64,000 nucleotides of DNA, from assembly GCA_951799425.1 (NCBI GenBank), contig OX637401.1, positions 33,529,780 to 33,593,779 on the forward strand, written 5' to 3'. The DNA is from Ilex aquifolium. Lineage: Eukaryota > Streptophyta > Magnoliopsida > Aquifoliales > Aquifoliaceae. A program made the translations under genes and the position numbers. A model generated the notes under the pieces. The model was not told the origin of the DNA and ran no database searches. It saw only the letters and a program-made list of their open reading frames with translations. The number at the start of each line of letters is the position of its first letter. The first letter of the stretch is position 1. This document shows positions 6,843 through 19,848 of the stretch, piece by piece.

Positions 6843-6874
6843 CACTTGCCCACTTGCCCACTTGCCCACTTGCC
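6843..6874 (+). repeat. 8 bp tandem repeat, four copies (CACTTGCC)
   Basis: Four perfect copies lie 16 bases upstream of the LTR TATA box. Their placement in the U3 region suggests enhancer-like tandem elements. This is inference from position. Confidence 0.85.
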
Positions 6875-6889
6875 CAGCCTTCCTACGCC

Positions 6890-6897
6890 TATAAATA
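6890..6897 (+). promoter_or_regulatory. LTR TATA box
   Basis: TATAAATA followed by GGC, about 320 bases into the LTR, with a tandem repeat just upstream. Transcription would start near 6920 and define the U3/R boundary. No other comparable TATA box was seen in the LTR. Confidence 0.7.
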
Positions 6898-7196
6898 GGC
6901 TGCCTCTTCAGCTTTCAAAGGAGGGGGGATCTGAGGGTGGAATTGGTGGAAAAACCAAGAGAGGAACTAAGAGTTAGGAGAGATTTTAGAAGAGTTTTTA
7001 GAGAGCAAATTTTCTTTCATCTTTTGTAGCTTCCATTTCAATTCATGTATTGAAGATTTTATGCTTATGTTCTTATGGTAAGAGTTCTTTCTTCTAATTG
7101 TCATTTCTTTATAGCTTTTATATTTACTTGCTTGTATAAATATAATGGAAGGCTGAGCCTCCTCTTCTAATTGTCATTTCTTTATAGCTTTTATTA

Positions 7197-7370
7197 TTTT
7201 CTTTTATGTATTTTTATATCTTGGTTGTGAATTAAACACCAAGTAGTTATTGTTTTCTTTTATGTATTTTTATTTCTTGGTTGTGAATTAAACACCAAGT
7301 AGTTATTGTTTTCTTTTATGTATTTTTATCTCTTGGTTGTGAATTAAACACCAAGTATTTATTGCTTTCT
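7197..7370 (+). repeat. 56 bp tandem repeat, three copies, inside LTR
   Basis: CTTTTATGTA recurs at 7201, 7257 and 7313, and each copy contains CTTGGTTGTGAATTAAACAC. A fourth, broken unit follows. A separate duplication of about 30 bases starts near 7092 and 7163. Both lie downstream of the TATA box, in the transcribed part of the LTR. Confidence 0.85.
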
Positions 7371-8241
7371 TTTAATTTAAGTATTGTTTTCTTTTACTTC
7401 CATTGTTGGAGCTTCCTTCTTCCCCTTAGAGGAGTGAAACTCTTCCACTTTTCTAGAGCTTTACCAAAGCCGTGAAGGGTGGAACGTGATTCACTTGTTC
7501 TTTGTCGAAGAACGACTCCTTGTTTAGATATTTTACTTTAGAGTATTTTACTTTGTAACACCTTTTGGGGATGAGTACCATTCATCATTCTAGCTTTACC
7601 ATAGCTATGAAGGGTGAGTAGTCCTCATTCACTCTTTGGGAAGGGATGATAGATATGTAAAAGATTAATCCGGACATTATGTTTGTGTATCACCTTTATG
7701 CTTAAATGTTCTATACTCCACTTGATTTTTGGGTGATTGAATGCACCTAGCAAAGTAAAGGTACTTTGTATAATCAACGGATCTTTCTATGATAAATGGA
7801 TGACTCCTACATGGAAAGATCCATTGATTCAAGGCAAGTACCCTAACTAACTCTTCATGACAAAATTTCAATGTCCACCATTATTGCACTTCATTCTTAT
7901 CTTCCGATTAATTTGCCGTTGACACGGGAGTTAATTGAGTTATAAAGCATAAACATAATGCACCGGATAATCAACTACATATTCTGATTCCCGAACCAAA
8001 GAGTGTTTGTTACATTTAATCATCTTATATTTTGTCTAGAAAAATACCCATTGGAAAGAATTTTACATTCTATCCAAAACTTCCCACAACTTCAAAATCA
8101 TAATATTTCCAGTTACAAGTCTTTCTCACTATTTACTTCAAAGAACACCAACCATAGTTCCCTGAGGATTCGACTCTGGACTCAAACCAGATTATTACTA
8201 CAACTTGACCGCCTGCACTTGGGTGTACACATTTCGGATCA

Positions 8242-8251
8242 AGTCAAAGAG
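8242..8251 (+). other. LTR-satellite junction with candidate 5 bp target-site duplication
   Basis: The LTR ends AAGTCA at 8246. Bases 8247-8251 are AAGAG, and AAGAGTTAGCTC is exactly the satellite sequence found at GCCGCAAGAGTTAG in every unit. Ty3/gypsy elements duplicate 5 bp on insertion, so AAGAG is the expected right-hand target-site copy. The left copy is outside the window. Confidence 0.6.
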
Positions 8252-8620
8252 TTAGCTCAATCCGAGTTCGGGAGAAAAAGTTATGTCCGATATACTATTT
8301 CATTTTAAAGGAGGACTACTTATTACATCAAACTTGCGTTACAATAGAGCCCATGCTAGAGGATTTTTCATGACTTTTGATGTGAATAAAATGGTTTGGG
8401 ATTCAAGAATTCTTTACAATGCCGCAAGAATCATCTTAATCAGAGACCGGAGTAAAAAGTTATGTCAGAAATACTAAAGAATGGGAAATTACTTTTTTTT
8501 CTTAGTGGAGGGGAATGACCAACTATACCAAACTTCCATCACCATTTCGAACTTGTTAGAAGATGAATCACCAATTTTGATCTCAATATATTGGTTAGGG
8601 TTTCAAGTTCTCATTTCAAT

Positions 8621-8999
8621 GCCGCAAGAGTTAGCTCAATCCGTTTTCGGGAGAAAAAGTTATGTCCGATATACTATTTCATTTTAAAGGTGGACTACTT
8701 ATTACACCAAACTTGCGTTACAATAGAGCCCGTGCTAGAGGATTTTTCATGACTTTTGATGTGAATAAAATGGTTAGGGATTCAAGAATTCTTTACAATG
8801 CCGCAAGAATCATCTTATTCAGAGACCAGAGTAAAAAGTTATGTCCGAAATACTAAAGAATGGGAAATTACTTTTTTTTCCTAGTGGAGGGGAATAACCA
8901 ACTATACCAAACTTCCATCACCATTTCGAACTTGTTAGAAGATGAATCACCAATTTTGATCTCAATATATTGGTTAGGGTTTCAATTTCTCATTTCAAT
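8621..8999 (+). repeat. Reference 379 bp unit: 179 bp half A (8621-8799) plus 200 bp half B (8800-8999)
   Basis: Both halves begin GCCGCAAGA, carry AAAAAGTTATGTCCGA at the same offset (34) and end with a GG-TTCAA block followed by CAAT. The first 55 bases align without gaps at about 43 matches, and the last 94 bases align without gaps at about 66 matches. Only a 21 bp length difference in the middle separates them. The unit is thus a dimer of one ancestral monomer of about 179 bp. Confidence 0.9.
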
Positions 9000-9617
9000 G
9001 CCGCAAGTGTTAGCTCAATCCGAGTTCGGGAGAAACAGTTATGTCCGATATACTATTTCATTTTAAAGGAGGACTACTTATTACATCAAACTTGCATTAC
9101 AATAGAGCCCATGCTAGAGGATTTTTCATGACTTTTGATGTGAATAAAATGGTTTGGGATTCAAGAATTCTTTACAATGCCGCAAGAATCATCTTAATCA
9201 GAGACCGGAGTAAAAAGTTATGTCAGAAATACTAAAGAATGGGAAATTACTTTTTTTTCTTAGTGGAGGGGAATGACCAACTATACCAAACTTCCATCAC
9301 CATTTCGAACTTGTTAGAAGATGAATCACCAATTTTGATCTCAATATATTGGTTAGGTTTTCAAGTTCTCATTTCAATGCCGCAAGAGTTAGCTCAATCC
9401 GTGTTCGGGAGAAAAAGTTATGTCCGATATACTATTTCATTTTAAAGGTGGACTACTTATTACACCAAACTTGCGTTACAATAGAGCCCATGCTAGAGGA
9501 TTTTTCATGACTTTTGATGTGAATAAAATGGTTAGGGATTCAAGAATTCTTTACAATGCCGCAAGAATCATCTTATTCAGAGACCGGAGTAAAAAGTTAT
9601 GTCCGAAATACTAAAGA

Positions 9618-12600
9618 ATGGGAAATTACTTTTTTTTCCTAGTGGAGGGGAATAACCAACTATACCAAACTTCCATCACCATTTCGAACTTGTTAGAAGA
9701 TGAATCACCAATTTTGATCTGAATATATTGGTTAGAGTTTCAAGTTCTCATTTCAATGCCGCAAGAGTTAGCTCAATCCGAGTTCGGGAGAAACAGTTAT
9801 GTCCGATATACTATTTCATTTTAAAGGTGGACTACTTATTACACCAAACTTGCGTTACAATAGAGCCCATGCTAGAGGATTTTTCATGACTTTTGATGTG
9901 AATAAAATGGTTAGGGATTCAAGAATTCTTTACAATGCAGCAAGAATCATCTTAATCAGAGACCGGAGTAAAAAGTTATGTCAGAAATACTAAAGAATGG
10001 GAAATTACTTTTTTTTCCTAGTGGAGGGGAATGGCCAACTATACCAAACTTCCATCACCATTTCAAACTTGTTGGAAGATGAATCACCAATTTTGATCTC
10101 AATATATTGGTTTTGGTTTCATGTTCTCTTTACAATGCCGCAAGAGTTAGCTCAATCCGAGTTCGGGAGAAAAAGTTATGTCCGATATACTATTTCATTT
10201 TAAAGGAGGACTACTTATTACACCAAACTTGCGTTACAATAGAGCCCATGCTAGAGGATTTTTCATGACTTTTGATGTGAATAAAATGGTTAGGGATTCA
10301 AGAATTCTTTACAATGCCGCAAGAATCATCTTATTCAGAGACCGGAGTAAAAAGTTATGTCTGAAATACTAAAGAATGGGAAATTACTTTTTTTTCCTAG
10401 TGGAGGGGAATGACCAACTATACCAAACTTCCATCACCATTTCGAACTTGTTAGAAGATGAATTACCAATTTTGATCTCAATATATTGGTTAGAGTTTCA
10501 AGTTCTCATTTCAATGCCGCAAGAGTTAGCTCAATCCGAGTTCGGGAGAAAAAGTTATGTCCGATATACTATTTCATTTTAAAGGTGGACTACTTATTAC
10601 ACCAAACTTCCGTTACAATAGAGCCCATGCTAGAGGATTTTTCATGACTTTTGATGTGAATAAAATGGTTAGGGATTCAAGAATTCTTTACAATGCCGCA
10701 AGAATCATCTTATTCAGAGACCGGAGTAAAAAGTTATGTCAGAAATACTAAAGAATGAGAAATTACTTATTTTTCCTAGTGGAGGGGATGACCAACTATA
10801 CCAAACTTCCATCACCATTTCGAACTTGTTAGAAGATGAATCACCAATTTTGATCTCAATATATTGGTTAGGGTTTCAAGTTCTCATTTCAATGCCGCAT
10901 GAGTTAGCTCAATCCGAGTTCGGGAGAAAAAGTTATGTCCGATATACTATTTCATTTTAAAGGAGGACTACTTATTACACCAAACTTGCGTTACAATAGA
11001 GCCCATGCTAGAGGATTTTTCATGACTTTTGATGTGAATAAAATGGTTAGGGATTCAAGAATTCTTTACAATGCAGCAAGAATCATCTTAATCAGAGACC
11101 GGAGTAAAAAGTTATGTCAGAAATACTAAAGAATGGGAAATTACTTTTTTTTCCTAGTGGAGGGGAATGGCCAACTATACCAAACTTCCATCACCATTTC
11201 AAACTTGTTGGAAGATGAATCACCAATTTTGATCTCAATATATTGGTTTTGGTTTCATGTTCTCTTTACAATGCCGCAAGAGTTAGCTCAATCCGAGTTC
11301 GGGAGAAAAAGTTATGTCCGATATACTATTTCATTTTAAAGGTGGACTACTTATTACACCAAACTTCCGTTACAATAGAGCCCATGCTAGAGGATTTTTC
11401 ATGACTTTTGATGTGAATAAAATGGTTAGGGATTCAAGAATTCTTTACAATGCCGCAAGAATCATCTTATTCAGAGACCGGAGTAAAAAGTTATGTCCGA
11501 AATACTAAAGAATGGGAAATTACTTTTTTTTCCTAGTGGAGGGGAATAACCAACTATACCAAACTTCCATCACCATTTCGAACTTGTTAGAAGATGAATC
11601 ACCAATTTTGATCTGAATATATTGGTTAGAGTTTCAAGTTCTCATTTCAATGCCGCAAGAGTTAGCTCAATCCGAGTTCGGGAGAAACAGTTATGTCCGA
11701 TATACTATTTCATTTTAAAGGTGGACTACTTATTACACCAAACTTGCGTTACAATAGAGCCCATGCTAGAGGATTTTTCATGACTTTTGATGTGAATAAA
11801 ATGGTTAGGGATTCAAGAATTCTTTACAATGCAGCAAGAATCATCTTAATCAGAGACCGGAGTAAAAAGTTATGTCAGAAATACTAAAGAATGGGAAATT
11901 ACTTTTTTTTCCTAGTGGAGGGGAATGGCCAACTATACCAAACTTCCATCACCATTTCAAACTTGTTGGAAGATGAATCACCAATTTTGATCTCAATATA
12001 TTGGTTTTGGTTTCATGTTCTCTTTACAATGCCGCAAGAGTTAGCTCAATCCGAGTTCGGGAGAAAAAGTTATGTCCGATATACTATTTCATTTTAAAGG
12101 AGGACTACTTATTACACCAAACTTGCGTTACAATAGAGCCCATGCTAGAGGATTTTTCATGACTTTTGATGTGAATAAAATGGTTAGGGATTCAAGAATT
12201 CTTTACAATGCCGCAAGAATCATCTTATTCAGAGACCGGAGTAAAAAGTTATGTCTGAAATACTAAAGAATGGGAAATTACTTTTTTTTCCTAGTGGAGG
12301 GGAATGACCAACTATACCAAACTTCCATCACCATTTCGAACTTGTTAGAAGATGAATTACCAATTTTGATCTCAATATATTGGTTAGAGTTTCAAGTTCT
12401 CATTTCAATGCCGCAAGAGTTAGCTCAATCCGAGTTCGGGAGAAAAAGTTATGTCCGATATACTATTTCATTTTAAAGGTGGACTACTTATTACACCAAA
12501 CTTCCGTTACAATAGAGCCCATGCTAGAGGATTTTTCATGACTTTTGATGTGAATAAAATGGTTAGGGATTCAAGAATTCTTTACAATGCCGCAAGAATC

Positions 12601-13026
12601 ATCTTATTCAGAGACCGGAGTAAAAAGTTATGTCAGAAATACTAAAGAATGAGAAATTACTTATTTTTCCTAGTGGAGGGGATGACCAACTATACCAAAC
12701 TTCCATCACCATTTCGAACTTGTTAGAAGATGAATCACCAATTTTGATCTCAATATATTGGTTAGGGTTTCAAGTTCTCATTTCAATGCCGCATGAGTTA
12801 GCTCAATCCGAGTTCGGGAGAAAAAGTTATGTCCGATATACTATTTCATTTTAAAGGAGGACTACTTATTACACCAAACTTGCGTTACAATAGAGCCCAT
12901 GCTAGAGGATTTTTCATGACTTTTGATGTGAATAAAATGGTTAGGGATTCAAGAATTCTTTACAATGCAGCAAGAATCATCTTAATCAGAGACCGGAGTA
13001 AAAAGTTATGTCTGAAATACTAAAGA
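9618..13026 (+). repeat. Five-unit (1894 bp) block repeated in tandem, left part of array
   Basis: The order NN-with-stop, W-like, L, H occurs from 9618 and again from 11512. Private markers ATCTGAAT (9717 and 11611) and TTACTTATTTTTCC in the H units (about 10762 and 12656) are shared at 1894 bases. Confidence 0.75.
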
Positions 13027-16000
13027 ATGGAAAATTACTTTTTTTTCCTAGTGGAGGGGAATGGCCAACTATACCAAACTTCCATCACCATTTCGAACTT
13101 GTTAGAAGATGAATCACCAATTTTGATCTCAATATATTGGTTAGAGTTTCAAGTTCTCATTTCAATGCCGCAAGAGTTAGCTCAATCCGAGTTCGGGAGA
13201 AACAGTTATGTCCGATATACTATTTCATTTTAAAGGTGGACTACTTATTACACCAAACTTGCGTTACAATAGAGCCCATGCTAGAGGATTTTTCATGACT
13301 TTTGATGTGAATAAAATGGTTAGGGATTCAAGAATTCTTTACAATGCAGCAAGAATCATCTTAATCAGAGACCGGAGTAAAAAGTTATGTGAGAAATACT
13401 AAAGAATGGGAAATTACTTTTTTTTCCTAGTGAAGGGGAATGGCCAACTATACCAAACTTCCATCACCATTTCAAACTTGTTGGAAGATGAATCACCAAT
13501 TTTGATCTCAATACATTGGTTATGGTTTCATGTTCTCTTTACAATGCCGCAAGAGTTAGCTCAATCCGAGTTCGGGAGAAAAAGTTATGTCCGATATACT
13601 ATTTCATTTTAAAGGAGGACTACTTATTACACCAAACTTGCGTTACAATAGAGCCCATGCTAGAGGATTTTTCATGACTTTTAATGTGAATAAAATGGTT
13701 AGGGATTCAAGAATTCTTTACAATGCCGCAAGAATCATCTTATTCAGAGACCGGAGTAAAAAGTTATGTCCGAAATACTAAAGAATGGGAAATTACTTTT
13801 TTTTCCTAGTGGAGGGGAATAACCAACTATACCAAACTTCCATCACCATTTCGAACTTGTTAGAAGATGAATCACCAATTTTGATCTCAATATATTGGTT
13901 AGAGTTTCAAGTTCTCATTTCAATGCCGCAAGAGTTAGCTCAATCCGAGTTCGGGAGAAACAGTTATGTCCGATATACTATTTCATTTTAAAGGTGGACT
14001 ACTTATTACACCAAACTTGCATTACAATAGAGCCCATGCTAGAGGATTTTTCATGACTTTTGATGTGAATAAAATGGTTAGGGATTCAAGAATTCTTTAC
14101 AATGCAGCAAGAATCATCTTAATCAGAGACCGGAGTAAAAAGTTATGTCAGAAATACTAAAGAATGGGAAATTACTTTTTTTTCCTAGTGGAGGGGAATG
14201 GCCAACTATACCAAACTTCCATCACCATTTCAAACTTATTGGAAGATGAATCACCAATTTTGATCTCAATATATTGGTTATGGTTTCATGTTCTCTTTAC
14301 AATGCCGCAAGAGTTAGCTCAATCCGAGTTCGGGAGAAAAAGTTATGTCCGATATACTATTTCATTTTAAAGGAGGACTACTTATTACACCAAACTTGCG
14401 TTACAATAGAGCCCATGCTAGAGGATTTTTCATGACTTTTGATGTGAATAAAATGGTTAGGGATTCAAGAATTCTTTACAATGCCGCAAGAATCATCTTA
14501 TTCAGAGACCGGAGTAAAAAGTTATGTCTGAAATACTAAAGAATGGGAAATTACTTTTTTTTCCTAGTGGAGGGGAATGACCAACTATACCAAACTTCCA
14601 TCACCATTTCGAACTTGTTAGAAGATGAATTACCAATTTTGATCTCAATATATTGGTTAGAGTTTCAAGTTCTCATTTCAATGCCGCAAGAGTTAGCTCA
14701 ATCCGAGTTCGGGAGAAAAAGTTATGTCCGATATACTATTTCATTTTAAAGGTGGACTACTTATTACACCAAACTTCCGTTACAATAGAGCCCATGCTAG
14801 AGGATTTTTCATGACTTTTGATGTGAATAAAATGGTTAGGGATTCAAGAATTCTTTACAATGCCGCAAGAATCATCTTATTCAGAGACCGGAGTAAAAAG
14901 TTATGTCAGAAATACTAAAGAATGAGAAATTACTTTTTTTTCCTAGTGGAGGGGATGACCAACTATACCAAACTTCCATCACCATTTCGAACTTGTTAGA
15001 AGATGAATCACCAATTTTGATCTCAATATATTGGTTAGGGTTTCAAGTTCTCATTTCAATGCCGCATGAGTTAGCTCAATCCGAGTTCGGGAGAAAAAGT
15101 TATGTCCGATATACTATTTCATTTTAAAGGAGGACTACTTATTACACCAAACTTGCGTTACAATAGAGCCCATGCTAGAGGATTTTTCATGACTTTTAAT
15201 GTGAATAAAATGGTTAGGGATTCAAGAATTCTTTACAATGCAGCAAGAATCATCTTAATCAGAGACCGGAGTAAAAAGTTATGTCTGAAATACTAAAGAA
15301 TGGGAAATTACTTTTTTTTCCTAGTGGAGGGGAATGGCCAACTATACCAAACTTCCATCACCATTTCGAACTTGTTAGAAGCTGAATCACCAATTTTGAT
15401 CTCAATATATTGGTTAGGGTTTCAATTTCTCATTTCAATGCCGCAAGAGTTAGCTCAATCCGAGTTCGGGAGAAACAGTTATGTCCGATATACTATTTCA
15501 TTTTAAAGGAGGACTACTTATTACATCAAACTTGCGTTACAATAGAGCCCATGCTAGAGGATTTTTCATGACTTTTGATGTGAATAAAATGGTTTGGGAT
15601 TCAAGAATTCTTTACAATGCCGCAAGAATCATCTTAATCAGAGACCGGAGTAAAAAGTTATGTCAGAAATACTAAAGAATGGGAAATTACTTTTTTTTCT
15701 TAGTGGAGGGGAATGACCAACTATACCAAACTTCCATCACCATTTCGAACTTGTTAGAAGATGAATCACCAATTTTGATCTCAATATATTGGTTAGGATT
15801 TCAAGTTCTCATTTCAATGCCGCAAGAGTTAGCTCAATCCGTGTTCGGGAGAAAAAGTTATGTCCGATATACTATTTCATTTTAAAGGTGGACTACTTAT
15901 TACACCAAACTTGCGTTACAATAGTGCCCATGCTAGAGGATTTTTCATGACTTTTGATGTGAATAAAATGGTTAGGGATTCAAGAATTCTTTACAATGCC

Positions 16001-19000
16001 GCAAGAATCATCTTATTCAGAGACCGGAGTAAAAAGTTATGTCCGAAATACTAAAGAATGGGAAATTACTTTTTTTTCCTAGTGGAGGGGAATAACCAAC
16101 TATACCAAACTTCCATCACCATTTCGAACTTGTTAGAAGATGAATCACCAATTTTGATCTCAATATATTGGTTAGGGTTTCAAGTTCTCATTTTAATGCC
16201 GCAAGAGTTAGCTCAATCCGAGTTCGGGAGAAAAAGTTATGTCCGATATACTATTTCATTTTAAAGGTGGACTACTTATTACACCAAACTTGCGTTACAA
16301 TAGAGCCCATGCTAGAGGATTTTTCATGACTTTTTATGTGAATAAAATGGTTAGGGATTCAAGAATTCTTTACAATGCCGCAAGAATCATCTTATTCAGA
16401 GACCGGAGTAAAAAGTTATGTCTGAAATACTAAAGAATGGGAAATTACTTTTTTTTCCTAGTGGAGGGGAATGACCAACTATACCAAACTTCCATCACCA
16501 TTTCGAACTTGTTAGAAGATGAATTACCAATTTTGATCTCAATATATTGGTTAGAGTTTCAAGTTCTCATTTCAATGCCGCAAGAGTTAGCTCAATCCGA
16601 GTTCGGGAGAAAAAGTTATGTCCGATATACTATTTCATTTTAAAGGTGGACTACTTATTACACCAAACTTCCGTTACAATAGAGCCCATGCTAGAGGATT
16701 TTTCATGACTTTTGATGTGAATAAAATGGTTAGGGATTCAAGAATTCTTTACAATGCCGCAAGAATCATCTTATTCAGAGACCGGAGTAAAAAGTTATGT
16801 CATAAATACTAAAGAATGAGAAATTACTTTTTTTTCCTAGTGGAGGGGATGACCAACTATACCAAACTTCCATCACCATTTCGAACTTGTTAGAAGATGA
16901 ATCACCAATTTTGATCTCAATATATTGGTTAGGGTTTCAAGTTCTCATTTCAATGCCGCATGAGTTAGCTCAATCCGAGTTCGGGAGAAAAAGTTATGTC
17001 CGATATACTATTTCATTTTAAAGGAGGACTACTTATTACACCAAACTTGCGTTACAATAGAGCCCATGCTAGAGGATTTTTCATGACTTTTGATGTGAAT
17101 AAAATGGTTAGGGATTCAAGAATTCTTTACAATGCAGCAAGAATCATCTTAATCAGAGACCGGAGTAAAAAGTTATGTCTGAAATACTAAAGAATGGGAA
17201 ATTACTTTTTTTTCCTAGTGGAGGGGAATGGCCAACTATACCAAACTTCCATCACCATTTCGAACTTGTTAGAAGCTGAATCACCAATTTTGATCTCAAT
17301 ATATTGGTTAGGGTTTCAATTTCTCATTTCAATGCCGCAAGAGTTAGCTCAATCCGAGTTCGGGAGAAACAGTTATGTCCGATATACTATTTCATTTTAA
17401 AGGAGGACTACTTATTACATCAAACTTGCGTTACAATAGAGCCCATGCTAGAGGATTTTTCATGACTTTTGATGTGAATAAAATGGTTTGGGATTCAAGA
17501 ATTCTTTACAATGCCGCAAGAATCATCTTAATCAGAGACCGGAGTAAAAAGTTATGTCAGAAATACTAAAGAATGGGAAATTACTTTTTTTTCTTAGTGG
17601 AGGGGAATGACCAACTATACCAAACTTCCATCACCATTTCGAACTTGTTAGAAGATGAATCACCAATTTTGATCTCAATATATTGGTTAGGGTTTCAAGT
17701 TCTCATTTCAATGCCGCAAGAGTTAGCTCAATCCGTGTTGGGGAGAAAAAGTTATGTCCGATATACTATTTCATTTTAAAGGTGGACTACTTATTACACC
17801 AAACTTGCGTTACAATAGAGCCCATGCTAGAGGATTTTTCATGACTTTTGATGTGAATAAAATGGTTAGGGATTCAAGAATTCTTTACAATGCCGCAAGA
17901 ATCATCTTATTCAGAGACCGGAGTAAAAAGTTATGTCCGAAATACTAAAGAATGGGAAATTACTTTTTTTTCCTAGTGGAGGGGAATAACCAACTATACC
18001 AAACTTCCATCACCATTTCGAACTTGTTAGAAGATGAATCACCAATTTTGATCTCAATATATTGGTTAGGGTTTCAAGTTCTCATTTCAATGCCGCAAGA
18101 GTTAGCTCAATCCGAGTTCGGGAGAAAAAGTTATGTCCGATATACTATTTCATTTTAAAGGTGGACTACTTATTACACCAAACTTGCGTCACAATAGAGC
18201 CCATGCTAGAGGATTTTTCATGACTTTTGATGTGAATAAAATGGTTAGGGATTCAAGAATTCTTTACAATGCAGCAAGAATCATCTTAATCAGAGACCGG
18301 AGTAAAAAGTTATGTCCGAAATACTAAAGAATGGGAAATTACTTTTTTTTCCTAGTGGAGGGGAATGACCAACTATACCAAACTTCCATCACCATTTCGA
18401 ACTTGTTAGAAGATGAATTACCAATTTTGATCTGAATATATTGGTTAGGGTTTCAAGTTCTCATTTCAATGCCGCAAGAGTTAGCTCAATCCGAGTTCGG
18501 GAGAAAAAGTTATGTCCGATATACTATTTCATTTTAAAGGTGGACTACTTATTACACCAAACTTACGTTACAATAGAGCCCATGCTAGAGGATTTTTCAT
18601 GACTTTTGATGTGAATAAAATGGTTAGGGATTCAAGAATTCTTTACAATGCCGCAAGAATCATCTTATTCAGAGACCGGAGTAAAAAGTTATGTCCGAAA
18701 TACTAAAGAATGGGAAATTACTTTTTTTTTCCTAGTAGAGGGGAATGACCAACTATACCAAACTTCCATCACCATTTCGAACTTGTTAGAAGATGAATCA
18801 CCAATTTTGATCTCAATATATTGGTTAGGGTTTCAAGTTCTCATTTCAATGCCGCAAGAGTTAGCTCAATCCGAGTTCGGGAGAAAAAGTTATGTCCGAT
18901 ATACTATTTCATTTTAAAGGAGGACTACTTATTACACCAAACTTGCGTTACAATAGAGTCCATGCAAGAGGATTTTTCATTACTTTTGATGTGAATAAAA

Positions 19001-19848
19001 TGGTTAGGGATTCAAGAATTCTTTACAATGCATCAAGAATCTTCTTAATCAGAGACCGGAGTAAAAAGTTATGTCAGAAATACTAAAGAATGGGAAATTA
19101 CTTTTTTTTCCTAGTGGAGGGGAATGGCCAACTATACCAAACTTCCATCACCATTTCAAACTTGTTGGAAGATGAATCACCAATTTTGATCTCAATATAT
19201 TGGTTATGGTTTCATGTTCTCTTTACAATGCCGCAAGAGTTAGCTCAATCCGAGTTCGGGAAGAAACAGTTATGTCCGATATACTATTTCATCTTAAAGG
19301 AGGACTACTTATTACATCAAACTTGCGTTACAATAGAGCCCATGCTAGAGGATTTTTCATGACTTTTGATGTGAATAAAATGGTTAGGGATTCAAGAATT
19401 CTTTACAATGCCGCAAGAATCATCGTAATCAGAGACCGGAGTAAAAAGTTATGTCAGAAATACTAAAGAATGGGAAATTACTTTTTTTTCCTAGTGGAGG
19501 GGAATGACCAACTATACCAAACTTCCATCACCATTTCGAACTTGTTAGAAGATGAATCACCAATTTTGATCTCAATATATTGGTTAGGGTTTCAAGTTCT
19601 CATTTCAATGCCGCAAGAGTTAGCTCAATCCGAGTTCGGGAGAAAAAGTTATGTCCGATATACTATTTCATTTTAAAGGTGGACTACTTATTACACCAAA
19701 CTTGCGTTACAATAGAGCCCATGCTAGAGGATTTTTCATGACTTTTGATGTGAATAAAATGGTTAGGGATTCAAGAATTCTTTACAATGCCGCAAGAATC
19801 ATCTTATTCAGAGACCGGAGTAAAAAGTTATGTCTGAAATACTAAAGA

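Larger units (their letters stand above)
6569..8246 (+). mobile_element. 3' LTR of the Athila-like element
   Basis: The LTR is about 1.68 kb. It starts TGATTAGCAC after the polypurine tract and ends GATCAAGTCA at 8246, giving the inverted ends TGA and TCA. It has a TATA box at 6890-6897, and near its end it carries a CCCTGAGGATTCGACTC-type segment (8160-8176) and a GACCGCCTGCACTTG segment (8208-8222) that are typical of the LTR 3' ends of Athila/Tat-like plant elements. No primer-binding site follows, as expected for a 3' LTR. The next base begins the satellite. Small frames on either strand inside it have no support as genes. The 5' LTR lies outside the window, so age cannot be estimated. 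Confidence 0.8.

Noticed and set aside
6596-8308. Frames at 6596-6787 (-), 7677-7871 (-) and 8003-8308 (+)
   Set aside because: All lie in the LTR or cross the LTR-satellite junction; no motif, and the last one reads into the satellite.
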